64,000 nucleotides of DNA from Burkholderiales bacterium (lineage in GTDB: Bacteria; Pseudomonadota; Gammaproteobacteria; Burkholderiales; SG8-41), in the NCBI GenBank assembly GCA_019635015.1, contig JAHCAG010000013.1:1-64000 (forward strand). Direction: 5' to 3'. Below the pieces are notes generated by a model, which was not told the DNA's origin, did no database searches, and saw only the letters and a program-made list of their open reading frames with translations. Of this stretch, positions 9,580-19,581 are shown one piece after another. The position numbers and the translations under genes are program-made. Every line of letters starts with the position of its first letter. Within the stretch, counting starts at the first letter, position 1.

Positions 9580-11847
9580 ATGGCACTTCCGCGTTGGTTG
9601 TTTGTGACTCTGGCGTTCCTGGCGACCCCGTCACTGGCGATTGAGCCTTTTGTCATCAAGGATATCCGTGTGGAGGGTATCCAGCGCATTGAGGCCGGGA
9701 CGGTGTTCAGTTACCTGCCGGTCAAGGTTGGAGAGACGATGACCGACGAAAAGGCGGCACAGGCCATACGCGCGCTTTTCGGCACCGGGTTCTTCAAGGA
9801 TGTGTCGATCGAGGCCGAGGGTAATGTGCTTGTCGTCGCCCTGCAGGAGCGACCGTCGATTGCCCAGATCGATTTTGTCGGCGTGAAGGAATTTGACAAG
9901 GATGCGCTGATCAAGAGCCTGCGCCAGATCGGCCTGGGCGATGGGCGCATTTTTGACCGCTCGCTGCTCGACCGGGCGGAACAGGAGCTCAAGCGCCAGT
10001 ACCTCAGCAGGGGCCGTTACGCGGTTGCCGTGACGACCACCATTACGCCGCTCGAGAGAAACCGGGTATCGATCAACTTCAGCGTTGATGAAGGCGAGGT
10101 GGCGAAGATCCGGCAGATCAGCATCGTAGGTGCCAAGGCGTTCCGGGAAAAGGACCTTGTCGATTTATTCATCCTGCGTACGCCGGGATGGATGACATGG
10201 TGGAGCAAGCATGACCAGTATTCCAGGCAGAAGCTTTCGGCCGACCTGGAGGCGTTGCGCTCACATTACCTTGATCGCGGTTACCTCGAGTTCAGCGTCG
10301 ATTCCACGCAGGTGACCATCTCACCGGACAAGAAGGACATTTTCATCAGTGTCAGCATTTCCGAGGGGCCGAAGTACACGGTATCGGATGTCAAGGTTGC
10401 CGGAGAACTCCTGCTGCCCGAGGCTGAAATACTGAAACTGATCACGGTCAAGCCGGGTGAAACCTATTCGCGGACACGCATAGCCGAATCGACCAAGAAC
10501 ATCAGCGATCGTCTCGGCAATGATGGTTATGCGTTTGCCAACGTCAATGCCGCACCCGATCTCGACCGTGCCAAAAACCAGGCCGCCTTCACGTTTTTCA
10601 TTGATCCCGGCCGGCGGGTTTACGTGCGCCGAATCAATATTGCCGGCAACAACCGTACCCGCGACGAGGTGATCCGTCGCGAGATGCGCCAGCTCGAAAG
10701 CGGCTGGTATTCCGGAGAAAAAATCAATCTGTCGCGCAGCAGGGTGGACAGGCTTGGTTATTTCACGGAGGTCAATGTCGAGACGCCGTCGGTGACCGGC
10801 ACCACCGACCAGGTGGACGTGAATTTCTCGGTGGTGGAAAGACCCACCGGCAATATACTTCTCGGTGCCGGATTCGGCAGCGGTGAAGGTGTGACGTTAT
10901 CTGGCGCCATTTCTCAGCAGAATATTTTTGGTTCGGGCAAGCATGTGTCGCTGCAACTGAATTCCGGCAGGATCAACACGGTGTATGCCGTGTCCTATAC
11001 TGATCCGTATTTCACCGTGGATGGCATCAGCCAGGGTTTCGACGTGTATTCGCGCAAGCTGGATGCTTTTCAAGGCGGGATCGGCAGATATGCGTCGAAG
11101 TCAACGGGGATTGGCGCCCGTTTCGGCGTGCCGGTGACGGAACGTGACACGATCAATTTTGGCCTGTCCTACGAAGGAACCGAGATCACTATTTTTCCGG
11201 ACAGCCCGCTGTTCTACCGTGACTATGTCGCAACCTTCGGAAACCAGACCGATGCAGTGCTTGCCACTGCTGGTTGGGTGCGCGACGGCAGGGACAGCCT
11301 GATTTATCCGACCAAAGGGACGTTGCAGCGCGCGTCAGCCGAGATTGCCGTTCCCGGCGGTTCGCTGAAGTATTTCAAGAGTACTTATCAATATCAGCGG
11401 TATTTTCCATTGACCCGCCATTACACGCTGATGCTCAACGGCGAGGCGGGATATGGCGAAGGGCTGGATGACAGGCCGTTACCTTTTTTCAAGAACTTTT
11501 TTGCCGGCGGTGTAAACTCTGTCCGTGGTTTCCGGAATTCGACCATTGGTCCCAAGGATCAGAACGGTGATCCCAGGGGCGGTAGCCACCGGCTGGTGGG
11601 GAATGCGGAGTTCCTGTTCCCGTTTCCCGGACTCCAGAACGACAAGTCGGTTCGCATCAGCGGTTTTGTCGATGCCGGTATGATTGCGGAGAAATTCGAT
11701 GCCGGTGAATTCCGCTATTCGACAGGATTGTCGCTGTTCTGGTCTTCGCCGATGGGGCCGCTGAAGATCAGCGTCGCTGCGCCGCTCAACGCGCAGGGCA
11801 ATGACAGGAAGCAGGCGTTCCAGTTCACGTTTGGCGGTGCTTTTTAG
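9580..11847 (+). CDS. bamA: Outer membrane protein assembly factor BamA
   Basis: BamA inserts beta-barrel proteins into the outer membrane. The 755-residue precursor begins with a signal peptide (about residues 1-20, ending PSLA). Five POTRA domains follow to roughly residue 420, then a 16-strand barrel. The essential loop-6 motif VRGF is at 648-651, and the chain ends in phenylalanine (FTFGGAF), the usual barrel signal. The start codon lies 2 bases after the rseP stop. The chaperone gene skp follows. Confidence 0.98.
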   Translation: MALPRWLFVTLAFLATPSLAIEPFVIKDIRVEGIQRIEAGTVFSYLPVKVGETMTDEKAAQAIRALFGTGFFKDVSIEAEGNVLVVALQERPSIAQIDFVGVKEFDKDALIKSLRQIGLGDGRIFDRSLLDRAEQELKRQYLSRGRYAVAVTTTITPLERNRVSINFSVDEGEVAKIRQISIVGAKAFREKDLVDLFILRTPGWMTWWSKHDQYSRQKLSADLEALRSHYLDRGYLEFSVDSTQVTISPDKKDIFISVSISEGPKYTVSDVKVAGELLLPEAEILKLITVKPGETYSRTRIAESTKNISDRLGNDGYAFANVNAAPDLDRAKNQAAFTFFIDPGRRVYVRRINIAGNNRTRDEVIRREMRQLESGWYSGEKINLSRSRVDRLGYFTEVNVETPSVTGTTDQVDVNFSVVERPTGNILLGAGFGSGEGVTLSGAISQQNIFGSGKHVSLQLNSGRINTVYAVSYTDPYFTVDGISQGFDVYSRKLDAFQGGIGRYASKSTGIGARFGVPVTERDTINFGLSYEGTEITIFPDSPLFYRDYVATFGNQTDAVLATAGWVRDGRDSLIYPTKGTLQRASAEIAVPGGSLKYFKSTYQYQRYFPLTRHYTLMLNGEAGYGEGLDDRPLPFFKNFFAGGVNSVRGFRNSTIGPKDQNGDPRGGSHRLVGNAEFLFPFPGLQNDKSVRISGFVDAGMIAEKFDAGEFRYSTGLSLFWSSPMGPLKISVAAPLNAQGNDRKQAFQFTFGGAF

Positions 11848-11879
11848 GTTGTACGGCAGCAAAGAGTTTCAAGGAGAGC

Positions 11880-12386
11880 ATGTTGAAGACATTACTGCAC
11901 TGTGGATTGGCCGGCATGATGTTATGCCTTGCGGCAGCGGCGACAGCTGCCGATCTCAAAATCGGATTCATCGACCAGGAGCGGATCACCCGCGAGAGCG
12001 CTCCGGCAGAGCGGGCGAGCAAGCAACTGGAAAAGGAGTTCGCGCCGAGGGCGCAGGAACTGCAGCGGCGGGAGTCGCAGATCAAAACCCTGCAGGGGCA
12101 GATCGAGAAGGATGCTCTGACCATGGGAGAGGGAGAGCGGCGCACCAAGGAGCAGGAGCTCGGGCGCCTGACGCTGGATTTCCAGCGCATGCAGCGGGAA
12201 TACCGTGAGGACCTGAATCTCCGGCGCAACCAGGAACTGGGTTCCTTGTTCGAGCGCGCCAATCGCATCATCAGGCAGATCGCGGAGACCGAGAAGTACG
12301 ACATTATTTTCCAGGAAGCGGTGTACCGCAATCCGAAAATCGACATCACCGACAAGGTCCTGAAGGCGCTGGCAGACGGCAAGTAG
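11880..12386 (+). CDS. skp: Periplasmic chaperone Skp/OmpH
   Basis: Skp is a trimeric, jellyfish-shaped periplasmic chaperone that carries unfolded outer-membrane proteins to BamA, its immediate upstream neighbour. The 168-residue precursor has a signal peptide (about 1-23), then the IGFIDQERI strand and a long charged helical segment (about residues 45-115) that would form the tentacles. An AAGGAG Shine-Dalgarno precedes the ATG. Confidence 0.95.
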   Translation: MLKTLLHCGLAGMMLCLAAAATAADLKIGFIDQERITRESAPAERASKQLEKEFAPRAQELQRRESQIKTLQGQIEKDALTMGEGERRTKEQELGRLTLDFQRMQREYREDLNLRRNQELGSLFERANRIIRQIAETEKYDIIFQEAVYRNPKIDITDKVLKALADGK

Positions 12387-12435
12387 CCGTTTTCAGCATC
12401 GTCCCGCGATGCCGACTTCCGATGCTGTGTGACCG

Positions 12436-13488
12436 ATGCAAAATCAGCTGCCTGCGCCGCTCAATCTCGGCGAAATAGTCAACCGCCTCGGCGGGGAACT
12501 GATCGGCGACCCCGGTCTCGGGGTGCGGCAGGTCGCTACCCTCGAGAGTGCCACTCCCGACACGATTGCCTTCCTTGCCAACGAACGCTACCTAGCCCAG
12601 CTGAAGGCGACGCGGGCCGGTGCGGTGATCGTCGGATCGCCCCTGCGCGGCACGCTGGACATGCCGCATATCGTTGCCGCAAACCCCTATGCCTACTTTG
12701 CCAGGGTGTCCGCCCTGTTCAATCCCCTGCCTGCTCCGGCGCCGGGATTGCATCCGGCCGCGGTCATCGATCCGAGCGCAAGACTGGGTGCGGGTGTGCA
12801 TGTCGGGCCGCATGCCGTGATCGGGGCGGGTGCCGAGATTGGCGGCGGCTGCAGCATAGGCGCGGGCAGCTATATAGGGGATGGCGCATCGATAGGGGCT
12901 GACGGGTTGATCTGCCCGAACGTCACGGTTTACCGCAACTGTATCCTTGGCGACCGCGTCATCGTTCATTCCGGTGCCGTGATCGGTGCCGACGGCTTCG
13001 GCATCGCGATGGAAGGCGAACGCTGGCTCAAGGTGCCGCAGATCGGCCGTGTGAGGATAGGCAGCGATGTCGAGATCGGAGCCAATACGACCATAGATCG
13101 CGGTGCGATTGACGATACGGTTATCGAGGACGGCGTCAAGCTCGACAACCAGATCCAGGTCGGGCACAACGTGCGCATTGGCGCGCATACCGCGATCGCC
13201 GCCTGTGTCGGCATCGCCGGAAGTTCGCGAATCGGCCGCTTCTGCCGCATCGGCGGCGCATCAGGCATAGCGGGGCACCTGTCGATCGCGGATCATGTCG
13301 AAATCTCCGCGCACACCCTGGTCACCAAGTCGATCACGGAAGCCGGCACCTATACCGGTGCCTATCCCTTCGAGAGCAATCGTGACTGGCGCCGCAACGC
13401 CGCCAGCCTGCGCAAGCTCGGCGAGCTGACCTCCCGGGTTCGCGCAATCGAACAGCAATTGCAGTTGCGCAAGAAAGGAAAATCATGA
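12436..13488 (+). CDS. lpxD: UDP-3-O-(3-hydroxyacyl)glucosamine N-acyltransferase
   Basis: LpxD adds the second acyl chain (N-linked) in lipid A synthesis. The 350-residue protein has the N-terminal uridine-binding domain (about 1-100), then many hexapeptide repeats forming a left-handed beta helix, and a C-terminal helical tail. [11 protein letters not shown] and [17 protein letters not shown] (with the catalytic histidine) are visible. Its stop overlaps the start of fabZ in ATGA, so the two are probably translationally coupled. Confidence 0.97.
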   Translation: MQNQLPAPLNLGEIVNRLGGELIGDPGLGVRQVATLESATPDTIAFLANERYLAQLKATRAGAVIVGSPLRGTLDMPHIVAANPYAYFARVSALFNPLPAPAPGLHPAAVIDPSARLGAGVHVGPHAVIGAGAEIGGGCSIGAGSYIGDGASIGADGLICPNVTVYRNCILGDRVIVHSGAVIGADGFGIAMEGERWLKVPQIGRVRIGSDVEIGANTTIDRGAIDDTVIEDGVKLDNQIQVGHNVRIGAHTAIAACVGIAGSSRIGRFCRIGGASGIAGHLSIADHVEISAHTLVTKSITEAGTYTGAYPFESNRDWRRNAASLRKLGELTSRVRAIEQQLQLRKKGKS

Positions 13489-13943
13489 ACAGCATGGACA
13501 TTGCCGAGGTCCTGCGCTACCTGCCGCACCGTTATCCCTTCCTGCTGATCGACAGGGTGCTTTCGTACGAACCGGGGAAGGACATCGTCGCGCTGAAAAA
13601 CGTCACCATCAACGAGCCTTTTTTCAACGGTCATTTCCCGCATCACCCGGTGATGCCCGGGGTGCTGATCATCGAGGCGATGGCGCAGGCGGCGGCAATC
13701 CTTTCCTTTGTCACGATGGGTGCAAAGGCCGACGACAAGTCGATTTACTATTTTGTCGGCATCGACAATGCCCGTTTCAAAAGGCCGGTCTCCGCAGGGG
13801 ATGCGCTGCACCTGCATGTCAGGCTGACGAGGCATGTCCGAGGCATCTGGAAGTTTGCTGCGGAAGCAAGGGTCGGCGACGCGGTGGCGGCAGAGGCTGA
13901 ATTGATGTGCACAGTGCGCGATCTTCCGGAAAACGCCGCCTGA
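13485..13943 (+). CDS. fabZ: 3-hydroxyacyl-ACP dehydratase FabZ
   Basis: FabZ dehydrates 3-hydroxyacyl-ACP in fatty acid elongation and competes with LpxA and LpxD for the same substrate, which may explain its place between their genes. The 152-residue hot-dog-fold protein shows [20 protein letters not shown] (49-68) with catalytic H50 and E64. Its start overlaps the lpxD stop by four bases. Confidence 0.98.
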   Translation: MNSMDIAEVLRYLPHRYPFLLIDRVLSYEPGKDIVALKNVTINEPFFNGHFPHHPVMPGVLIIEAMAQAAAILSFVTMGAKADDKSIYYFVGIDNARFKRPVSAGDALHLHVRLTRHVRGIWKFAAEARVGDAVAAEAELMCTVRDLPENAA

Positions 13944-13953
13944 GGGAAACCTG

Positions 13954-14733
13954 ATGGCTCCGCGCATTCATCCCACTGCGATCGTTGATCCGGAGGCCCG
14001 GCTTGCCGCCGATGTGTCGGTGGGGCCGTATTCAGTGATCGGTCCCGGCGTCGAGATCGGAGAGGCGACGCGCATCGGTCCGCATGTCATGATCGGAGAA
14101 TACACCCGGATCGGCAAACGCAACGTGATTTTCCAGTTCTGCTCAATCGGCGGAGCGCCCCAGGACAAGAAATACGCAGGTGAGCCCACCCGGCTTGAAA
14201 TCGGAGACGACAACACCATCCGCGAATTCTGCACCCTGAACCGCGGTACGACGCAGGATGCCGGCGTAACCCGCATTGGCAGCCATAACTGGATCATGGC
14301 CTATGTGCATCTGGCGCATGATTGCCAGGTTGGCAGCCACACGATTTTTGCCAACAATGCGCAGCTTGCGGGGCATGTGCATGTCGGCGATCACGCGATT
14401 CTCGGTGGATTCACGGTGGTGCACCAGTTCTGCCGCATTGGTGCGCACAGCATCACCGCGATGGGAACGATACTGCTGCAGGATCTGCCGCCCTACGTCA
14501 TGGCCTCGGGCAATACTGCGGAGCCTCACGGCATCAATGCAGAGGGCCTGAAACGCCGGGGCCATTCCGCGGAGTCGATTTCCGCGGTCAAACGCGCCTA
14601 CAAGACGCTGTACAAATCCGGCCTGTCATTTGATGATGCCCGCGCACGAATCGCAGCGGAAAGCGCAATCCTGCCGGTATTGCTTCCGCTCGCTGAATTC
14701 CTGGCGACGCCGGGCCGCGGCATCATCCGCTGA
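13954..14733 (+). CDS. lpxA: UDP-N-acetylglucosamine acyltransferase
   Basis: LpxA transfers a 3-hydroxyacyl chain to UDP-GlcNAc, the first step of lipid A synthesis. The 259-residue protein is built of hexapeptide repeats and has the catalytic histidine H122 in [12 protein letters not shown]-terminal helical domain follows, with [13 protein letters not shown] readable. It lies between fabZ and lpxB as in E. coli. Confidence 0.98.
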   Translation: MAPRIHPTAIVDPEARLAADVSVGPYSVIGPGVEIGEATRIGPHVMIGEYTRIGKRNVIFQFCSIGGAPQDKKYAGEPTRLEIGDDNTIREFCTLNRGTTQDAGVTRIGSHNWIMAYVHLAHDCQVGSHTIFANNAQLAGHVHVGDHAILGGFTVVHQFCRIGAHSITAMGTILLQDLPPYVMASGNTAEPHGINAEGLKRRGHSAESISAVKRAYKTLYKSGLSFDDARARIAAESAILPVLLPLAEFLATPGRGIIR

Positions 14734-14738
14734 TTCCC

Positions 14739-15911
14739 GTGCCGCCAGAGCGTACACCGGCGGGTCCGCTGATCGGCATCGTTGCGGGCGAACCATCGGG
14801 AGACCTGCTGGGCTGCGCGCTGGTGCGTGCCTTGATGAAACGGTCGCCCGGCGCGCGGTTTGTCGGCATCGGTGGTCCGCAGATGACTGCCGCCGGCGTG
14901 CAGTCGCTGTTTCCGATGGAGAAGCTCTCGGTGCGCGGTTATGTCGAGGTGTTGCGGCATTACCGGGAAATCATCGGCATCCGCCGCAGCCTGAAGAAAC
15001 ACTTCCTCGCCGAACGGCCAGCCGTGTTCATCGGCATCGACGCCCCTGATTTCAATCTCGACCTGGAGGCGGATCTGAAGGCGGCCGGCATTCCGGCGGT
15101 GCATTACGTGAGTCCCTCCATCTGGGCCTGGCGGGGCGGGCGCATCCGCAAAATCCGCAGATCCGTGTCGCGGATGCTGACTGTGTTTCCCTTCGAGACG
15201 GAGATTTACGAAAAAGCCGGGGTGCCGGTGAGTTATGTCGGCCATCCGCTGGCCGACATGCTTGCCGGCGTGCCGTCACGGGACGAGGCGCGGGCGGGAT
15301 TGCAGATCCCGGCGGGTGCGCCGGTGGTTGCGTTGCTGCCCGGAAGCCGGGTCAGCGAACTTGAAAGTCTCGCTGACGTGTTTGTTGCCGCGGCCGAAAA
15401 AATTGCCACGGCCGTCAACGGTGTCCATCTGCTGGTGCCGCTGGTCAATCGCCGCACCCGTGACCTGTTCGAGGCTGCGCTTTACCGCCGGAAAAGCGGT
15501 GAACTCGAGATCAAGCTGCTGTTCGGCCACGCCCATGATGCGATGGCTGCAGCCGACGTCGTGCTGGTGGCCTCGGGTACCGCGACCCTTGAGGCGGCGC
15601 TGCTGCAGCGGGCGATGGTGATCACCTATCGCATGCCGCGATTAAGCTGGTGGATCATGAACAGCCGGCGCTACCAGCCCTGGGTTGGTTTGCCCAATAT
15701 CCTTGCCGGCGAATTCGTGGTGCCGGAGCTGCTGCAGGATGCCGCCACGCCAGAGGCGCTGTCAGCGGCGGTCATCGACCTGCTGCGCGACAGGGACAAA
15801 CGCATGGCCATCGAGCAGCGCTTTGCGCGGATGGCCACCGAACTGAAGCATGATGCCGCGGAACGTGCGGCTGAGGCGATACTGCCTTATCTGGGTGGTA
15901 AACCGCGTTGA
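14739..15911 (+). CDS. lpxB: Lipid-A-disaccharide synthase
   Basis: LpxB joins UDP-2,3-diacylglucosamine and lipid X into the disaccharide core of lipid A at the inner membrane surface. The 390-residue GT19 protein begins at a GTG 5 bases after the lpxA stop and shows [25 protein letters not shown] and LLPGSRVSE. Its TGA overlaps the TTG start of rnhB. Confidence 0.97.
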   Translation: MPPERTPAGPLIGIVAGEPSGDLLGCALVRALMKRSPGARFVGIGGPQMTAAGVQSLFPMEKLSVRGYVEVLRHYREIIGIRRSLKKHFLAERPAVFIGIDAPDFNLDLEADLKAAGIPAVHYVSPSIWAWRGGRIRKIRRSVSRMLTVFPFETEIYEKAGVPVSYVGHPLADMLAGVPSRDEARAGLQIPAGAPVVALLPGSRVSELESLADVFVAAAEKIATAVNGVHLLVPLVNRRTRDLFEAALYRRKSGELEIKLLFGHAHDAMAAADVVLVASGTATLEAALLQRAMVITYRMPRLSWWIMNSRRYQPWVGLPNILAGEFVVPELLQDAATPEALSAAVIDLLRDRDKRMAIEQRFARMATELKHDAAERAAEAILPYLGGKPR

Positions 15912-16474
15912 GTGCAGTGATCTGCGGCGTCGATGAAGCGGGGCGCGGGCCGCTGGCCGGCCCGGTTTTCGCCGCCGCGGTGATCCTTGATGATCCGCCA
16001 CGAATCAAGGGGCTGGCAGACTCAAAAAAACTCTCGGCCAAACGCCGTGATGCCTTGTTTGAGGAAATCAAATCCGGTGCCATTGCCTGGGCCGTGGCCA
16101 GCGCCAGCGTCGAGGAAATCGACGACATCAACATCCTGCAGGCCAGCCTTCTGGCGATGCGCCGCGCGGTGCTGGCGCTGAATCCGCAGCCGGCAACGAT
16201 ACTGGTGGATGGTCTGCATGTGCCCAGGGTGACAATGCCGGCGCGCGCCATCGTGCAGGGCGACGCCACGGTGCCGGCGATTTCCGCGGCATCGATCCTC
16301 GCCAAGGTGGCGCGTGATGCCGCGATGCTGGAACTTCATAATGCCTATCCCGATTATGGTTTTGACCGGCACAAGGGTTACGGCACGGCACTGCACATGG
16401 CGGCATTGCAACGCCTGGGTGCGACACCGGCGCATCGGAAGAGTTTTGCACCGGTGCGTGCGATTATAAAATAA
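15908..16474 (+). CDS. rnhB: Ribonuclease HII
   Basis: RNase HII cuts RNA in RNA-DNA hybrids and starts the removal of single ribonucleotides from DNA. The catalytic [12 protein letters not shown] is at residues 9-20 (D9 and E10 are metal ligands). The conserved [12 protein letters not shown] and HKGYGT blocks are also present. The frame allows a TTG start at 15908 (overlapping the lpxB stop) or a GTG at 15917, three codons in; I give the former. The gene ends in the AT-rich stretch described separately. Confidence 0.96.
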   Translation: MSAVICGVDEAGRGPLAGPVFAAAVILDDPPRIKGLADSKKLSAKRRDALFEEIKSGAIAWAVASASVEEIDDINILQASLLAMRRAVLALNPQPATILVDGLHVPRVTMPARAIVQGDATVPAISAASILAKVARDAAMLELHNAYPDYGFDRHKGYGTALHMAALQRLGATPAHRKSFAPVRAIIK

Positions 16475-16505
16475 ACAATAAAATCAAATACTTATTAAAC
16501 ATCCC
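16475..16505. other. AT-rich spacer between convergent rnhB and senB
   Basis: These 31 bases are almost wholly A and T in a GC-rich region and separate two genes that converge. No strong hairpin is visible. It probably marks the transcript ends of both, and it is also the left edge of the accessory senB/senA insert. Confidence 0.4.
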
Positions 16506-17450
16506 TCACAGGCCCAGCAAGAGCTTGCGCAAGCCACGCCTTTCCTGTGAGGCACTGATCAGCTTGCGGCGTTCCGCGCACTGCGAGCGCAGCAGCGCAA
16601 GGAATTCAGCTTTCATTTCAATTCTGCGCATCAGTCTTGCCAGAGCGCGCGCATCACTGAGCGGGTAATAACCGCGGTAACTGCGTCCGAGCATGCCGAT
16701 ATTGCCGGAGATTTTCGAGGCGATCACCGGCACCCGCGCCATCAACGCTTCGCTGATGACATTGGCGCCACCCTCCATTCTTGAGCTGAGCAGCATCGCC
16801 CGCGCACGGGCCAGCGTCGCCAGCGCCTGCGGTCGCGCCAGTTCGCCGAGCCAGACATAACGCGGTTCACGCTTCATCCAGCGCCGTGCTTCGGCCGCCA
16901 TGGCCGGTTCGCGCGCGCTACCGATGTGGGTGAGGCGGATGCGGCTGTCAGCGGGCAGATGCTGCAGTGCCGCCGCGCCGCAGAACGGATCCTTTTCCTC
17001 GCGCAGGTGGCCGCTGAGGATGATTTCAAAGCAGGATTTGATCGGGGGCTGGCGCGGAATGGGTTCGCAGGACTGGTAGATGACCTGTGTCTTGCGCCGC
17101 AGCCGGGGTGCCAGTTCGCGCAGGCCCATGTCCTGCAGCACGACCATGTGATTTGCCAGTTCCAGCGATTCCTGGGCGTTGGCGTCGTGGTGAATGTCAC
17201 GATAGAGATCGGTGCCGGTCAAAGCGAGGATGAGCGGCCGTTCCGGGTAGCGTTCGGCGAAACGCACGATCGAGTCATGGCTGCGCCGCGCGTGCAGGGC
17301 CAGCAGCAGGTCTGCACTGCGTCCGTTCCACTGCTGCTGTATGCCGACCTCGTGCCCCAGTTCACGCAGCAACTGCGCCCAGCGCACGGCGGTATTGCGG
17401 TTGCCGTAACGCGAAGCCGCGGCGGCGGGGGTGACCAGCGCAATTTTCAT
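16506..17450 (-). CDS. senB: SenB-type glycosyltransferase (predicted selenosugar synthase)
   Basis: The 314-residue protein is a GT4-like glycosyltransferase: an N-terminal Rossmann-like half (MKIALVTPAAA) and a C-terminal donor-binding half with MEGGANVISEALMARVPVIA, the usual spaced-glutamate motif. It stands head to head with an EgtB/SenA-like gene, with 62 bases between the starts. In the characterised Variovorax pathway, SenB makes a selenosugar from a UDP-sugar and selenophosphate, and SenA joins it to hercynine to form selenoneine. The assignment rests on this pairing plus overall resemblance to that family. No selenophosphate synthetase (senC/selD) gene is in the window. Alternative: a glycosyltransferase of unrelated function beside an ergothioneine enzyme. 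Confidence 0.7.
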   Translation of the reverse strand: MKIALVTPAAAASRYGNRNTAVRWAQLLRELGHEVGIQQQWNGRSADLLLALHARRSHDSIVRFAERYPERPLILALTGTDLYRDIHHDANAQESLELANHMVVLQDMGLRELAPRLRRKTQVIYQSCEPIPRQPPIKSCFEIILSGHLREEKDPFCGAAALQHLPADSRIRLTHIGSAREPAMAAEARRWMKREPRYVWLGELARPQALATLARARAMLLSSRMEGGANVISEALMARVPVIASKISGNIGMLGRSYRGYYPLSDARALARLMRRIEMKAEFLALLRSQCAERRKLISASQERRGLRKLLLGL

Positions 17451-17512
17451 CAGCGGGTTTATCCGGATACACTCCGGGACGAATATAACAAACCGCTGAA
17501 CCTCTCATTGCG

Positions 17513-18802
17513 ATGAATTCTGTTGCGTCCCAGGCTGTTTCCGCGGCCGCCATGCTGGATGCTGCGCGCACGCGCACGCTGGCGCTGGTGGACGGCCTGT
17601 CCGGCGCGCAGTGGCTGGGCCCCAGGCTGGCCATCGTCAATCCGCCATTGTGGGAACTGGGGCATCTGGGCTGGTTCCAGGAATACTGGTGTCTGCGCCG
17701 CCGGCCGGATGGCACTGTTTCAGGGAGTCTGCTGCCGCAGGCCGATGCGCTGTATGACTCGGCCAGGGTGGCGCATGACTCGCGCTGGGACCTGCCGCTG
17801 CCGGATGCGGCGGCCACCCTGCGTTACCTGGGCGACGTGCGTGCCGCCGTGGATGAGCGCCTGATGCACAAGCGCGGCGATCCGGGGCTGCACTATTTTG
17901 CGCAGCTCAGCGCCTTGCATGAGGAAATGCATGCCGAGGCGCTGACCTATACACGGCAGACGCTGGCTTATCCGGGACCTGCGGGCGTGACGCATGGGAT
18001 CCAGGGCGGTTCCTGCCCTGGCGACGCGGAGATTGCCGGCGGGCCGTTCCAGCTGGGCGCAAAGGATGACGGCCAATTCGTCTTCGATAACGAAAAATGG
18101 GAGCATGCCGTGGATGTGCAGCCTTTCCGCATGGCGCGCGCCGCGGTGACCAATGCGCAGTTCGCCGAATTCGTCGATGCCGGTGGTTACGGAGAGCAGC
18201 GCTGGTGGGATGAGCCGGGCTGGGCCTGGCGCAGCGGCGAGGGCGCGACGGCGCCCTTGTACTGGCGGCGCGAGGCCGGTGTCTGGCTAAGGCGGCATTT
18301 TGATCGCGAAGAAATCCTCGCGGCTGACGAGCCGGTGATTCATGTCAACTGGCATGAAGCGGCGGCCTGGTGCCGCTGGGCAAGGCGGCGTCTGCCGACC
18401 GAAGCGGAATGGGAGTTTGCCGCGGCGACCATGCCCGGCATGCCCGGCGTCAAGCGGCCTTATCCCTGGGGCGACGCTGCGCCGGACACGCCGATCGCAA
18501 ACCTGTACGGAAACGCAGGGCGTTGTGTGCCGGTCGGTGCCCTGGCCTTGGGTGACAGTGCCTGGGGGATACGCCAGATGATCGGCAATGTCTGGGAATG
18601 GACCGCGGACTGGTTCCGGCCCTATCCGGGTTTTGTGCGCGATCCCTATGCCGAATATTCCGAACCCTGGTTCGGCAACCACAAGGTGCTGCGTGGTGGT
18701 TGCCATGCGACGGGTCCCGGCCTGATCCGCAACACCTGGCGCAACTTCTACACGCCGGACCGGCGTGACGTGTTTGCCGGCTTCAGGACCTGTGCCCTGT
18801 GA
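17513..18802 (+). CDS. senA: SenA/EgtB-type nonheme-iron sulfoxide/selenoxide synthase (predicted selenoneine synthase)
   Basis: The 429-residue protein has the EgtB architecture. A DinB-like helical domain (about 10-150) holds three putative iron-binding histidines, H51 in WELGHLGWF and H136 and H140 in ALHEEMHAEAL. A formylglycine-generating-enzyme-like domain (about 170-427) carries RLPTEAEWEFAA, GNVWEWTADWF and KVLRGGCHAT. Such enzymes use O2 to bond sulfur or selenium to hercynine. The adjacent SenB-type gene favours selenium over sulfur. Its stop overlaps the GTG start of the next gene. A TATAAC hexamer (17484-17489) may be part of its promoter. EgtD, needed to supply hercynine, is not in the window. 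Confidence 0.75.
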   Translation: MNSVASQAVSAAAMLDAARTRTLALVDGLSGAQWLGPRLAIVNPPLWELGHLGWFQEYWCLRRRPDGTVSGSLLPQADALYDSARVAHDSRWDLPLPDAAATLRYLGDVRAAVDERLMHKRGDPGLHYFAQLSALHEEMHAEALTYTRQTLAYPGPAGVTHGIQGGSCPGDAEIAGGPFQLGAKDDGQFVFDNEKWEHAVDVQPFRMARAAVTNAQFAEFVDAGGYGEQRWWDEPGWAWRSGEGATAPLYWRREAGVWLRRHFDREEILAADEPVIHVNWHEAAAWCRWARRRLPTEAEWEFAAATMPGMPGVKRPYPWGDAAPDTPIANLYGNAGRCVPVGALALGDSAWGIRQMIGNVWEWTADWFRPYPGFVRDPYAEYSEPWFGNHKVLRGGCHATGPGLIRNTWRNFYTPDRRDVFAGFRTCAL

Positions 18803-19581
18803 AAAACATCACTTCTTCCGACAATCCGCGTTTCCGCGCGCTGCTGAAACTGGCGCAGTCGTCGCGCGAACGCCGCAATGCAGGCCTGTCTCTGCTGGAC
18901 GGCATCCATCTGGTTGCCGCTTATGCCGAACATGCCGGGCCGCCGGACGAAATCGTGCTCAGCCGCAGCGGCGCGGAAAGTGCAGAAGTGCGCGGGCTTC
19001 TGGCAAGGCAGGGCGTCGATGATGTGCTGCTGCTTTCCGATGCACTGTTCCGCCAACTGTCGTCGGTAGCCACACCCACCGGCATCATTGCGGTGGTGCC
19101 GACGCCGCGGGTGGCCATGCCTGAGCGGCTCTCGGGCTCCAGTGTCTGGCTGGAGGACATCCAGGATCCTGGCAACGTCGGTTCGATCCTGAGGTCGGCA
19201 GCAGCCGCCGGCATCGAGACGGTATGCCTGTCGAGGCATTCGGTGCATGCCTGGTCGCCGCGGGTGCTGCGCGCCGGCATGGGCGCCCATTTCGCACTGC
19301 AAATCATCGAGGGTGTGGATCTGCAGGTGCTGGCGGGTGTCTACTCGGGAAGCATTGTGGCCACGGCGGTGAATGATGGTGTTGCGGTGTTTGATGCCGA
19401 CCTGAAGGGCGACGTGGCTTTTTTGTTCGGCAACGAGGGTGCCGGGCTGACGCCGGCGCTGGCTGCGCTGGCCCGGCAGACGGTGCACATTCCGATGCCG
19501 GGCAATGCGGAGTCGCTGAATGTCGGCGCAGCTGCAGCTGTTTGCCTGTTCGAGCGGGTGCGACAGCTGCGGGCTCAGTAA
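18799..19581 (+). CDS. TrmH/SpoU-family RNA 2'-O-methyltransferase
   Basis: This 260-residue protein is a SPOUT (alpha/beta-knot) methyltransferase with an N-terminal substrate-binding domain. The three family motifs are clear: [12 protein letters not shown] (123-134), [10 protein letters not shown] (208-217) and [18 protein letters not shown] (231-248). The target could be 23S rRNA or tRNA; RlmB-like is a reasonable guess but not proven. The GTG start overlaps the senA stop, so it may be translated by coupling to senA. It converges on ppsR with a 7-base overlap. Confidence 0.9.
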   Translation: MKNITSSDNPRFRALLKLAQSSRERRNAGLSLLDGIHLVAAYAEHAGPPDEIVLSRSGAESAEVRGLLARQGVDDVLLLSDALFRQLSSVATPTGIIAVVPTPRVAMPERLSGSSVWLEDIQDPGNVGSILRSAAAAGIETVCLSRHSVHAWSPRVLRAGMGAHFALQIIEGVDLQVLAGVYSGSIVATAVNDGVAVFDADLKGDVAFLFGNEGAGLTPALAALARQTVHIPMPGNAESLNVGAAAAVCLFERVRQLRAQ

